The notes under the pieces were generated by a model that saw nothing but the letters and a program-made list of their open reading frames with translations, did not search any database and was not told where the DNA came from. From positions 1 through 43,014 of the forward strand of contig JNEM01009031.1 of the NCBI GenBank assembly GCA_000697335.1: a stretch of 43,014 nt of DNA, written 5' to 3'. The first letter of the stretch is position 1, and each line of letters begins with the position of its first letter. The position numbers and the translations under genes are program-made. This DNA is from Conidiobolus incongruus B7586 (lineage: Eukaryota > Entomophthoromycota > Entomophthoromycetes > Entomophthorales > Conidiobolaceae). Shown piece after piece: positions 31,991 through 43,014 of the stretch.

Positions 31991-34900
31991 ATGAGTAATC
32001 GAATCGTATTGGAAGATGGGAATTCCATTACCCAGTCTTTTTTAAATGAATATGGGTTAGTTGCGGATCAAGTTAAAAATATGGAACAACTTGAAGAGCT
32101 GATAGCTATGGACCCGGCAGAGAGAGCTAAACTCAAACCCCAACATAATTCCGACGCAGATAGTGGGTTCCATCAGTCAATGAGTAATAGCGATCCTAAT
32201 GATTCGTTTTCAATTGACTCACCAACATTTAAAACAAAGAAGAAGGAAAAGCATAGAACTCATAGGGGTTTAAGTGTACCTATGACAGGTACCAAATTAC
32301 AAATGAACGACCCTAATATCATTAGTTTTCAAAATGAAATTAACAAAATTATTAATCAGTGTACTAGCAAAACTTTAATTACTCCTTATATTAAGTATAC
32401 AAAGTCGAGTTCTGACCAAGATGACACTTTGGTGGATCAGTCAAAGGCCCAGGATAAAAAATTTAGAAGGATATCGTTTGTTCCCCGTGCTTCGAAGACA
32501 CTTAGCTCGAGAGCTTGGTCTTACGCCACTGGAGACGACTCTTCTAGAGAATTTGGATATCTGAAAGCGTGTTCTCACTTGCATTCTTTACTCCAGAAAT
32601 ATGCCAAGGATTTTAATATCTTGATCAGATATAACGAAATCTTCGCTTTCTTATCCTATCCATTCACTTCGCGTCCTCTGGCGGAAGCAGCATGTGAAGA
32701 AGCGCTCAAAGTGTTTGAATACATTGTAACTACTTTTGAAGCCCACACCACTCAATTTTTAGTGAGTCAGACCAATTTCCTAATTAAAGCGTTGCAAATA
32801 CCCCAATCTCGGATCAAAGATATGTTATTCGAAAACTTGAAAATTCTGCTAAATAGATCCGCCATGGGGAACAACGCGAAATTGTTGTACAAAGAACCAG
32901 GTCATTACCTATACCTGCGAGCTCACTACCAATCCTTAAGCAGTGCTGAACCTGAGCAAAATAGTACAACGGAGAATATTTCGAATGCCTTGGCTCAAAT
33001 TTCTGAAAAAATTATTTCAATTACATCGGCTCAATATCCCAACATGAACACAGCAGATCAGTTCTTAATTCACAATTTTCAAGTACTATCTAAAACTTTG
33101 AGAATTAATAATTTTCGAGTTCAGAAATTTGCAATTAACGAGTTGGAAAATTTGGTCAATTCAATTCCGACCAGTCAAATGACACCATCTTCATCTAGAG
33201 AATTTCTCAGTTCTTGCTATATTACCGTAGTGGATTATGCGTATCAGGAGAAATTCGCTCAATTGGACAATCTTAAAATTTTAATGACTCTGATTTATGA
33301 CAGGTACCCAGTGGATCAAATATCCGAAGTTGAACTAAAACTCGCATTAAGGAGTGTATTAGTATCACTAGCAATCGGTCACGGTACCCCAATTGCCACG
33401 AAACCTCCGAAGAAGCAGTTAGATTTGGATTCTATCAAGTATATTAAATCAGTGCTTGCTAATGATAAGAGCCACATATTAATCGAATTGATGAATCAAC
33501 TCATCAAGGAAGAAAATATCTCTATAACAATTCCCACTTATTCTAAAATAGTATTTGATAAATTGGACACGAAATTTGTGGACGCTTTGATTTCTAAAAC
33601 ATTACCCACTCTTTACAACGTAAGCTATGTATTATATATCAACTGATCAATATTAACTAATATTCTTAGCTTTTTTATGAAAATCCACTATTGAAGTCCA
33701 CACCAGCTCTCAAAACATTCCTCCAAAAACTCAAGAGGACGAAGCCCATTTTGTTTTATACCCCAATTGCCACTTTGATCCCTGGTCAAAGTACAGCCAT
33801 CGCATCCAAATTAATGACCATTTTACACTATATCGGCAATATTATCGGTCTCAATGATCTCCTCTTCAGTGAAAAAGATTTAGTAAGTTTAGTTATTTTA
33901 TCCGATATGAAATCCAAAAAAGGCTACAGTTTAGCTCAAATTGTATTCATTTCGGAAATCATTCTATCATTCCAGAGGATTCCTCCTGTATCGGATGTAG
34001 ATCACGCAACCTGTGATTTGTCATCAGCTAAAGCGCATCACTTTATGGATACGATTGAGACGCAGATTGGTTCATTGTTGATGTACCGTACAAAATTGGA
34101 AGGACCTCCACTATGTCCCCTACTTCGTTATTTGATCCTCAATTTGATATTGGAATCTAGATTGCACAATACCGAGCCCAAGCGTTACAATTGGATTCGC
34201 GTAGTTCTCAGTTGGATTCAAGGTGAAGACTCCGAAGAATTGCTGTCGTTGGACAATACCAAAATCATCAAAGAGTTAAAAGCTGTTTACCAAGATTATC
34301 AGTTTAGATTAACGCCAAAACTGTCCCAATCCGAATTGAGTGAATTGAAACTGCCTAAAACTATTGGTCAGGAAGCTGCCGGTGCGGCCAATACAAAGAA
34401 TACAAAGGGTGGTGTATCGTATGCTGGTTTCAATTTGTTGAATGGAGCAACTGCTTCGTTCAAGCAGCACGCTCCTTACTTCGAGAATGTGTTTAATAAG
34501 TCTGCCATTGAAATGAGCTTGTCTCTCATTGCTGTCTTGCAACCTTTTTTTACTCAGGCAGAATCCATCTCCCTACTTCCATTTTTATGGCGTTACCTTG
34601 TCATCAATGCATCCGCTCCCATTCAAGTACCACTTTCAGTGTATGCAATTATGGTCAGCGGTGACCGCAGCGAAGAATTAGTCACTTCATTTATCCAAAA
34701 TAATATTGAGTCCGGATCTTTAGAATCGCGAGTGGATTCCTTACAAAAATTCTCAAATATTTTCGGAAAACGATCCTACATTGTTAACCACTTGAGTAGT
34801 CTGTGTCTCACTACAAAATCCTTCCGAAAGTCCAATCCAGTGGTCAAATTCGTATCTACCTCTGTAGGAATTGTTGAACCCGTGATGCAAGAAACATGGC

Positions 34901-37900
34901 TGAAAAAACTCAAGGCAGCGGGCACATCCGCAGAAGAAATTAAGATGATTCAAAGTTTGGGATGGAATGATGATGAGGATGAAGACACTTGGCGATGTGA
35001 TTTGAATCCAACCTTAGTCTCAACAGTCCTCAACGAATTGCTGGACAAGGAGGAGAGCTCTGCACTTTCGTCAATCTCCAGAAAGAAGCCCATCTTGACC
35101 AATTTACTGTGCAATTTGACATCTCGATTGAATTCTAGTTTAATTATTTGTCAAGATTCTCTCTACTCCATCTGCCGCACTATCTTGTTCAATATTTTGA
35201 GGGATGAGCCAGCTTGGTTCCTTCGCCAATATTTCAGTCGCGTTCATTTGTTGGAAGATAGTGATTTAGAGAAATTTTCTACAGAAATTAATCAAGTGTT
35301 ACTATATTCTTACAGTCGTCCCCTATTCTTCTCTTACCTCATGTTCAACTATCTGTTGGGATGGGGCAAGTGGGCGTACCGCAGTGGTCGCTCGTCCGAT
35401 CTCAAATTAATTAATTTGATTCTTCCTATTACATCACGTATATTACCATCGACCCATGAAGTTACATATAGAGAACTTAGAAAGAATAAGGTGGATACTA
35501 TACTTATTAGCAATGGCAAATTCTGGCCTCACGACTACACCACTTTGAATCTTTCTAAAGAGCAATTTTCAGCTCCTGTTGCACTACCCGATTTGAAATT
35601 TGATTGTGTACCAAATCATTTCTTCGATTTGACCATGTATCGAATTGGTCAGTATATGATTATGGAGTTTATGGCTATGAAGCATCCTGCCGATGCGGTG
35701 GCATTTTCCCAAACGATGATTGCGTTCGAGCCTTTAAATTGGGCTATTAAACGTAGTAAAGTACCTACCATTACCAAGGCTTCATCATCTCCTGCAGTTG
35801 GAAGTGAAGTGAATCATCCCCAAGTGCATACTTCGTTGCTCCCTTATTTGAACAAAGTACCCTTCAAATCTCTATCTTCCCTTCATTCAATTTCTTGGCT
35901 CACTTTTGTCTCAAGAGTGTTTGACCATATGGATCCATCCAATCAACCTCGCCAAGAGCTTGAAACCATTTTATCAGGTATCACTCGAATTTTACTCAAT
36001 CATCTCTTCAATTTCCACGTCGTAAGCAAATCCATCCAACTCTTAGCGCGAATTTCCCTTCAATATCGACGTTTATTCAATTTAAAATCTGGGTATTCGA
36101 TGTATTTACCATCTGTTTTTGAAGCTTACTGTGTTTCGGATAACCCTCACATTCATTCCGGAATCGAATTCTTTGTCGCTTTCTTATTTAACTTGCATCA
36201 GGAATCTTTCCTCTTCCAAATGCTAGGATGCTTAGTTCCCGTGTGTTTAAATAATACCTTTTCGTCCTATGCCAAGTTGGATACGAATTTGGCCTTGTTT
36301 CAATGGCTTCACTGCTTGGACAAGTTACCACATAGAGATACATTAGGAATTCTTCAGGGCTTGCCATCGCACCTGATTGAGGAGAATTTGGATGATGTGA
36401 AGCATGAGACTGTGACTTGGTTGCCTAAGGTCTTCTTGCCACCTAAGATTCAAGGATGGAATTTACTCACGTTCCAATCGTTCCCAATGGTCAAATCCTT
36501 TAAGATGTTCATTACTATTATGAGTTACGATCCAGGATCAGTTCGATCCGAACAATTTGTAACAATACTCGGTCCTCTCTTGAAACATATGTATCGCTAT
36601 CCCGGCCTGACAGAATTGATTGACGAGGGTATTAAAGCCTTGATCAGTATTTTTACCAAATTCTCCAAAAATTCTTCCGCTCTCGGTAAATTGATGAAGA
36701 GAGTCAGTTCTGCAGGTCCCGTCGACGACGGATCTTCGGGAATGGGTACGGAAGTGAACACACATCACCAATCCTCCAAAGCTGCATGGCAGCAAAATGA
36801 TCGCACCACGGTGAAAGTGCGATTTATCAGTTTGATTTCGTCCTATATCGATGTTGGCGGTGAGATTTCTTCCAAGCAAATTAGTTCATTGATCTATATT
36901 ATGAAATCGGTGTTCAAGTCCCCCAATACTTCGTCATCCAATCAAGGGCCCATTACCAATTTTGTCAAGGATATCCTCCTAAAGATTACCGATCCCGAAC
37001 AGAAGATGATTGCTTCTTGTGAATTGTTGTCGGTGCTGAATTCAATTAATATGAGTATATACCGTGTCGGTCCATTATCCGATCTGTTCTCAGGTCTTAC
37101 CCTACTCATTAAATCATTTGGCAATTCACCCAGCTCATTCAGCGATGCTATACAATTCGAACTATTGAAATTATCTCGCACTGGTATTCAATTCTTCCAA
37201 AATTCGGATAATATTACCATCGAATCGTTGAATGCGATGTCTAAGAGCTTTTCATTATTTATGGTCATGTTATCTGAACTGTTCCCCGAAGAAGGTATTA
37301 ATATCTTGTCAGAATTACCAGTTGGGGGTATCTCTCTAGCGTATGTATATATACCAATCTGTCAATACTATTCCAAGGACGACAAATTCTTCTTCTACTC
37401 ACAATACTTGTCAAGTCCCGAGAAGTATTCCATACAAAAGTTTTGGAGTTCTCTCCTAACTATTGTCAGTCGTCCTCTCATCGATATTTCGCAATACCAG
37501 TTGACAAAGTCTGCATTCCCAACTCAGCATTCCAGTAATATGAATATTTCAGTACTTTACTCCCTGGCGCATTTGGCAATTCGCTACATTTTGATACGTG
37601 CTGAGGGTTTGATATTTGGCAATACATTATTTTTGCACGAGTTGATGACGCTATTGAAATTGAGTATTTTTAGACCATTGTCCATGATGCAGTACGATGT
37701 AATGACTTCCGAATCCGATTATAATCAAGAGCCCATACCTGATGCGATCGTGAATTATTCTGCATGGAAATTGCACCAATTTTTTGCGAAATCGAGCCAC
37801 CCTTTCATGCTTCATATTAACAACACTGCCAGTCTGTTAATCAAGGTGCTGGACGACTCTGTCGATTTGGTACCTCCAAATCCATTGGGCGTAGATGCAA

Positions 37901-38649
37901 CTCAAACCCTAAGTGTTCCTAAACCTTTTATGCCTGAATCGCAATACTTGCAAGGTCGTAGACCTTCATTAGTGAGCGTTGGAGGTATTTCCGAGCACTA
38001 CGCTGGATCTTCGCACAATCCCGGACGCAGAAAATCCGATGCAAGTTCCGTCAAACAATTTATGGCGAACATCATGTCGTCGCATACTTCAAGACGACAA
38101 TCGATTAAGAGTCAAGCTACGAACTACGACAATCTTAGCATCCACCCCCAAGAACCAGCTCGTGACATTACGCAATCGAGTCACGCCGGCAATTCAGTGA
38201 TCGAATATGGCACTTCCACCATCATTCAGTGTATTATTAAAGAAATTGCAAAATGTCAGGAAGATTTGAAAGATTTGAATTATCTTTATCAACATAGGTC
38301 ACCGTCGTCGCCAAACCCACTGAATAACTCCGAAGATGATGTGTCATTTATCAACCATCTACCCAAATCTAAACGTCTCTCCGCCATTGACATCCTATTC
38401 TCCAAAAACAACTGCACATTGCCCCAAATGCCATCGTCATCTCAATATATCGGCAGTCTCGAAGACTTGACAGACTCCTTAAAAACTGAGGTAGAACATC
38501 TCGTAAACATCTTCGGCCATCATAATCTCCAAGGTCACACTATCAATGCGGAGCCCTATCTCCTTCCACCCAATCCTCAACCTATTAAATCTATGGGACG
38601 TCCCCAGCCTGGCAATCAACCTTTCGTGAAATTGTCAGGAAAATCTTAG
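31991..38649 (+). CDS. UNC80-like large protein
   Basis: Two exons, 31991-33619 and 33670-38649, joined in phase across a 50-nt GTAAGC..TTAG intron, encode 2202 residues. The best resemblance I can name is UNC80, in animals a scaffold subunit of the NALCN sodium-leak channel complex. The clearest block is near residues 1350-1400 (YLPSVFEAYCVSDNPHIHS, then FLFNLHQESFLFQMLGCLVP), which follows the UNC80 pattern of LPTLFEVYANFPGN and ILHRKPFVLQLFGSVSP as I recall it. The preceding stretch has SISWLTFVSRVFDHMD and SIQLLARISLQYRRLF. The rest is alpha-helical, HEAT-like and free of obvious membrane segments. The N-terminus (about 1-170) and C-terminus (about 1960-2080) are Ser-rich and probably disordered, and the latter carries three RRxS motifs. 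In fungi the partner would be the Cch1-type channel. It could instead be another armadillo-like scaffold. Confidence 0.65.
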
Positions 38650-39559
38650 ACCCATCATTTTGTAAAATTATCGCTATCATCATCATTTATTTTCGAGCAT
38701 TTTTTTCACATTCGATATCCTTCATATTTCCTGAATTAGATTTTTATACTAAATTTAATTAATAAATAACATGATCGATCTATCATTTTAAATGCCAATT
38801 GTATATATATTATTTTGACTATGTTTATAATTTGAGTTGGAAATTAATTTTAAATCAACCAGATGGAATTGATTTCTTAATAATATTAAGCATTAATTGT
38901 AATGCTCCAAAATTAATTATATTTTTTAACTAATCAAATTCAAGAAAATTCTAAATTTGGTATAAAATATATTATAAAAATTTAGGAAATGAAATATAAT
39001 ATTTTTAATTCCGTTATTAGAGAGAAACGAATTAATATATGTATATTCCATATTTCACTAAATTCAAAATTTTATATACATTGAAATGAATTGAATTATA
39101 TTGTCAATATCCAGGTTAAAATGAAATAGATTTATTATAAAAGCTTTATTTTTCTTCTAATATGAATTAAATTTTTAATATTTCAAAAAATATATTATAC
39201 TTAACTAACATATTCTCTAACAATCGATTCTATTATCTAAATCCATTTAATTAATCAAAATCTCCATTAAAAATTGAATATTTAATTTCTTCGCTAAAAC
39301 TTTAACAACTAAATATTTATCATAATTTAAATATGTAATTTTATATTAATATCATATTTGTAATGATTAGAAATAATGATTATTTAATTACTTATTATAG
39401 AAATTTATCTTTTGGTTAAACTATTATTGGTAATTTATTGTTAATTTTAGTCTAAATATTTAGATATAAATACTCGGTTGTAACGTTGATTTTTTGATAA
39501 AATTGCTAGGTACAAGACGAGATTGTAGTGGATTTTAATACAAATTGACTAAAAGAATA
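38650..39559. other. AT-rich spacer between UNC80-like and F-box genes
   Basis: About 0.9 kb with no gene seen. A TATA-like motif (GATATAAATACT at 39463-39474) lies about 90 nt upstream of the F-box/LRR start codon and is a plausible core promoter. Confidence 0.45.
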
Positions 39560-41194
39560 ATGGAAAAACAAACATCTTCAATTTATGCAATTGAGTCAAA
39601 AACAAATTGGAGAGATTTAGACTCTGATATACTCTTACAAATTGCTTACTACATTCCAGACTCTTTAATTCATTCACTAGGTCTAGTATGTTCTCGGTGG
39701 TCAAATATTCTAACACCCAAAATCTGGCGAAATATTTACAAAGGAATAGATCACAAGCGTAACAAACTTCAAATTATCAAAAAATATGGCAAATTTGTGA
39801 AACATATGGAAAAGGGTAGTTTACAACTTCCTGAAGTAGGTCAGGAAAGTTGGTTGGATCATTGTCCTCATATTTGGTATCACTATTTGCCTTATTACCA
39901 CCCTGATTGTATATTCTCGCCGCAGCTGTTAAGTTTCAAAACATTGTCTGGCACACTTGATGCCATTCCAATGACTTATCTCTGCGACGGAGACGACTGG
40001 ATGAGTCTAGTATTATTATCTCGACTGCGAAATCCCCCAAAAATCCTGGGTTATTACCTCAATTCTCTGGAAGATCCAGCAATTCGATTGCAATCTTTAC
40101 CTTTCGATATGAGTTTCAATATAAAAACTCTAGAATTCATCATTGGCGAATACTTCTCTCTAGATTATTTGATTCAACTGATTGTCGGACTCCCCAATCT
40201 AACTTCACTGAAACTTGCATACCGGAAAGAATCGTCAGTTAATGAATGGTTAGAATTAGAAAAGTTTCTAGCAATGGTAGACAGTTTGAAGTATTTCACA
40301 CTGGATTTGGACATTGAAAAATATAAAATATTGCAAGAGACAGAAATTAAATTTAGAGAGAATGTGGATTTTGTAACTAATATCAAATATTTGGATGTTT
40401 GTTTACCTTATCAAACAGCTAATTCCGCAGGACTCAAAAATATAGCCAAAAATGTTAGTTTTAGCTTTTTTCAATTGTTTGTAATGGCTTCTCCAAACTT
40501 GACTGAAGTTTCAATAGCTGTAGTTGACTACAGAATATTATCTTTACTGTCTAAACATTGTCCAAATTTAATCAAACTGCGTTTTCTTAATCCAATGCCA
40601 GTATTTGACTCAAAAATTAACAACTTTAACAAACTGAAGCAATTGTCAACCTCATCACTCGATGATATTCACTCTTCAATGCCAAATGAATTCAAAACTA
40701 TATTTCCTAATTTAACTCAATTGTATATTGATCACTATTTTGCGCATGTACCTATAACATGCACTCATCATGATCTCTTCCTTCTACCTCAACTTTTCCC
40801 AAAATTGGTCTCCCTCAAATTGTCTCATGATATCAGTCCCAAGACTTTAGAAAGACTGCTTTCGTATGATACACCACTCCATATTGCATATCTCTACCTA
40901 CACTCCCGAAGACATTCGTGGACCAACCTCATCCAACTGGTGAAACAAAAATGTCCAAATTTGCATAAGATAATCTACCACTGGTGCTCACATTGGGATG
41001 GCTACGAAGATTGTCCAATCAATGATCTAATTCAAGAATTCCCTCAAGTTGATATATTTATAGCAAAATTTTTAAAACCTTTTGAATATCAAAATGTAAG
41101 TAATATTTATAATTATGGAATATTTTGTTAATAATTTCAATTGATTTAGATATATAAGATAGAAGATTATGCTAACAAAACATTATTAAATTAA
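39560..41194 (+). CDS. F-box / leucine-rich repeat protein (copy B)
   Basis: A paralogue of the gene at 24113-25765, in opposite orientation and clearly similar along its whole length. Exons are 39560-41095 and 41150-41194, with a 54-nt intron (41096-41149, donor GTAAGT, acceptor TTTAG), giving 526 residues. The F-box is near residues 15-60 (NWRDLDSDILLQIAYYIPDS, then CSRWSNILTPKIWRNIYKG), followed by LRRs (LPNLTSLKL, SPNLTEVSIAV, CPNLIKLRFL, FPNLTQLYIDHYF, FPKLVSLKLSHDI, CPNLHKIIYHWC). The ATG at 39560 is chosen because MEKQ aligns with MQKE of the paralogue; the frame extends upstream only through non-ATG codons. The last exon encodes IYKIEDYANKTLLN, matching the paralogue's tail. Probably an SCF substrate adaptor; target unknown. 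Confidence 0.88.
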
Positions 41195-43014
41195 ATAATA
41201 ATTTAATTATAAAATGAATATTATAATCGATTTATTTATTCAATATTCTTTTATTAAATTTTATTTTTATTTTTTTTTCATTTTTTAGAGAATAAATAAC
41301 TTTTAAGCTGTTTACATATTTTATTTGATTTATTTTTTTTCTATATTTTTTTCAAATAATATGTTGTAATTTTATGATAAAGTATTAGAGTAATTTCATT
41401 ATTATGAAAATTTATATAGTGAATTTTTTAATTTAATATATAATTATTCTCAGGATATATTTTTAATTTTTAGAAGAAAATCCAATTTAATATCATTTCA
41501 AATATAACAAATTCTTGAAAATATTGTGTCATATATATTTTTTAAAATATATTGAACATCATATTTTATATTTAATAGTTAATATATTAAATCTACAGAT
41601 TAATATATAAAAATATTTTTTCATATTTTGATTATTGGTTTATAAATAATTATAATACTATTTTAATAAAAATATCCAAATTAAATATAATTTCCAAGTC
41701 AGAATCAATATAATTATTTTAAATTTAATTATATTTAAATTTTTTCTAATAATTGAATTAAATGATAATTCTTAAAAAATTATTATAACTTTTAAAATTA
41801 AAAATTTCATTAATAATAATTATCAAAATAAAAATTATATTGGAAATAAATATTAAAAAAATTAAATATTTAAATCAACTATCAAAAAAGATCTAATGAT
41901 TTTATTTCAATATATGTTTGTTGTATTATATTATTTTTAATTATTTTATATTAGATTAATTAAATATTACATAGTATTCAATTTAAAAATTATCAAAATA
42001 TTAGAATATATCAATTATTTTTGATTAATTCATTATTAAACATAATATAAAAAAGTATCATTTTCAAAAATTAAAGAGTTTTTATATCAAAATATCCAAA
42101 AACTTATATTATAATATATTCTGTATTCATAATTATAATATAAATTAATTTCAGATTTTATACTTAAACCTATTTAAAAATATATATCCTCAAAATTCAT
42201 TTTATATATCATCTTAAATTAATAATTATTATAAATATAATTGATCATTATAATGTTAAAATATATTTTATTTATATTCTATATACTTTTTAACTATATT
42301 GCTATATCTATTATTTTTAAAATATCAATATTAAATTTGATAATATATTATTTAAATATAATATAATATTCAGTTTTTCTATAGTCAGTATTTATATAAA
42401 AAAATAAAAAAGGGAAAATCTGAGTCTATGTTTTATTCTATTATTAATTGAATAATAGTTATTTATATATTTTGAAAACTTACCATTTTTCCTCTTTAGA
42501 TTGTTTAAATAAAAGTGTAATTAAGTAATGACAAATAACTAAGTGATTGTGAGATAAGTTGCAATTATTAGACTAGGTGATAATAGTGTAAATAGTTAAC
42601 AATATTGTTAACATATATTATAATAATATAATCAATATTTTATTTACATGCATTTTACTTATAATATAGAAAATAAATTAAAATTAATTTCAATAACATT
42701 AAATCACCATATTTCTTAAAATATTATAAGGATTGAGTATATTATTTTAATATTTCTTAATTTTATCATAAAATTATGATATTTGATTTAATTGATATAT
42801 TAATTTAATAGCTATTTATTATTATTATTCGGTATTTATAGTATTCTAATAAATAACAGAAAATAACATTATATAATACAACCTTTATAATCCCTAATAT
42901 CAATATATATACATCTACATTTGTATATTAGTTGATCAAAAACTATTTATTTCAAATATTTTATTTAAATATTTAATTTGTAAATAACTATACTTTACAA
43001 AAATTTAATTCTAA
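41195..43014. other. AT-rich intergenic DNA at right edge
   Basis: About 1.8 kb of extremely AT-rich sequence after the F-box/LRR gene. No gene, RNA, repeat or transposon end was recognised. Confidence 0.5.

Noticed and set aside
39545-39559. Upstream start of the F-box/LRR copy B frame
   Set aside because: The upstream start would be TTG. The ATG at 39560 aligns with the paralogue's start.
1-43014. CRISPR array or bacterial operon features
   Set aside because: No direct-repeat/spacer pattern. Genes are spliced and eukaryotic.

Overview
The window looks like nuclear DNA of a fungus, probably an early-diverging lineage with a very AT-rich genome (a Conidiobolus-like or other zoopagomycote relative would fit, but this is inference). 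The evidence is a set of eukaryotic housekeeping genes (TRM4/NCL1, RPN10, molybdopterin synthase large subunit, ATG10, UTP10), 18 small spliceosomal introns of 49-61 nt, an initiator tRNA-Met, and extremely AT-rich intergenic DNA.

Layout. 1-848 (-): 5' part of TRM4, running off the left edge. 2000-3176 (-): RPN10, divergent from the molybdopterin synthase catalytic subunit gene at 3548-4098 (+). 4521-4846: a GC-richer, unidentified structured element whose ends pair. 5193-5264 (+): initiator tRNA-Met. 5381-5971 (+): ATG10, convergent with UTP10 at 6121-12709 (-), a seven-exon ribosome-biogenesis gene with one apparent 2-nt frameshift. 12710-24112: an 11-kb AT-rich desert holding three decayed mariner (DD34D) transposons. 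One stands alone (17080-18396). One (20866-23470) is split by a third (21721-23033) inserted at a TA. 24113-25765 (-): F-box/LRR gene. About 26900-28345 (-): a decayed third copy of the same F-box/LRR family. 31991-38649 (+): a 2202-residue protein that looks like a fungal UNC80 homologue. 39560-41194 (+): an F-box/LRR paralogue in the opposite orientation to the first. 41195-43014: AT-rich DNA with no gene seen.

Functional picture. The left 13 kb is a compact housekeeping block (tRNA modification, proteasome, Mo cofactor, autophagy, SSU processome, tRNA) with gaps of a few hundred bases to about 1.1 kb. The right 19 kb is sparser and carries a small F-box/LRR family around an UNC80-like scaffold gene. 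The desert between them is a transposon graveyard. In the copy I translated, every transposase stop sits at a Trp or Gln codon, which suggests C-to-T type decay. The least explained items are the structured element near 4.5 kb and the fungal UNC80-like protein.
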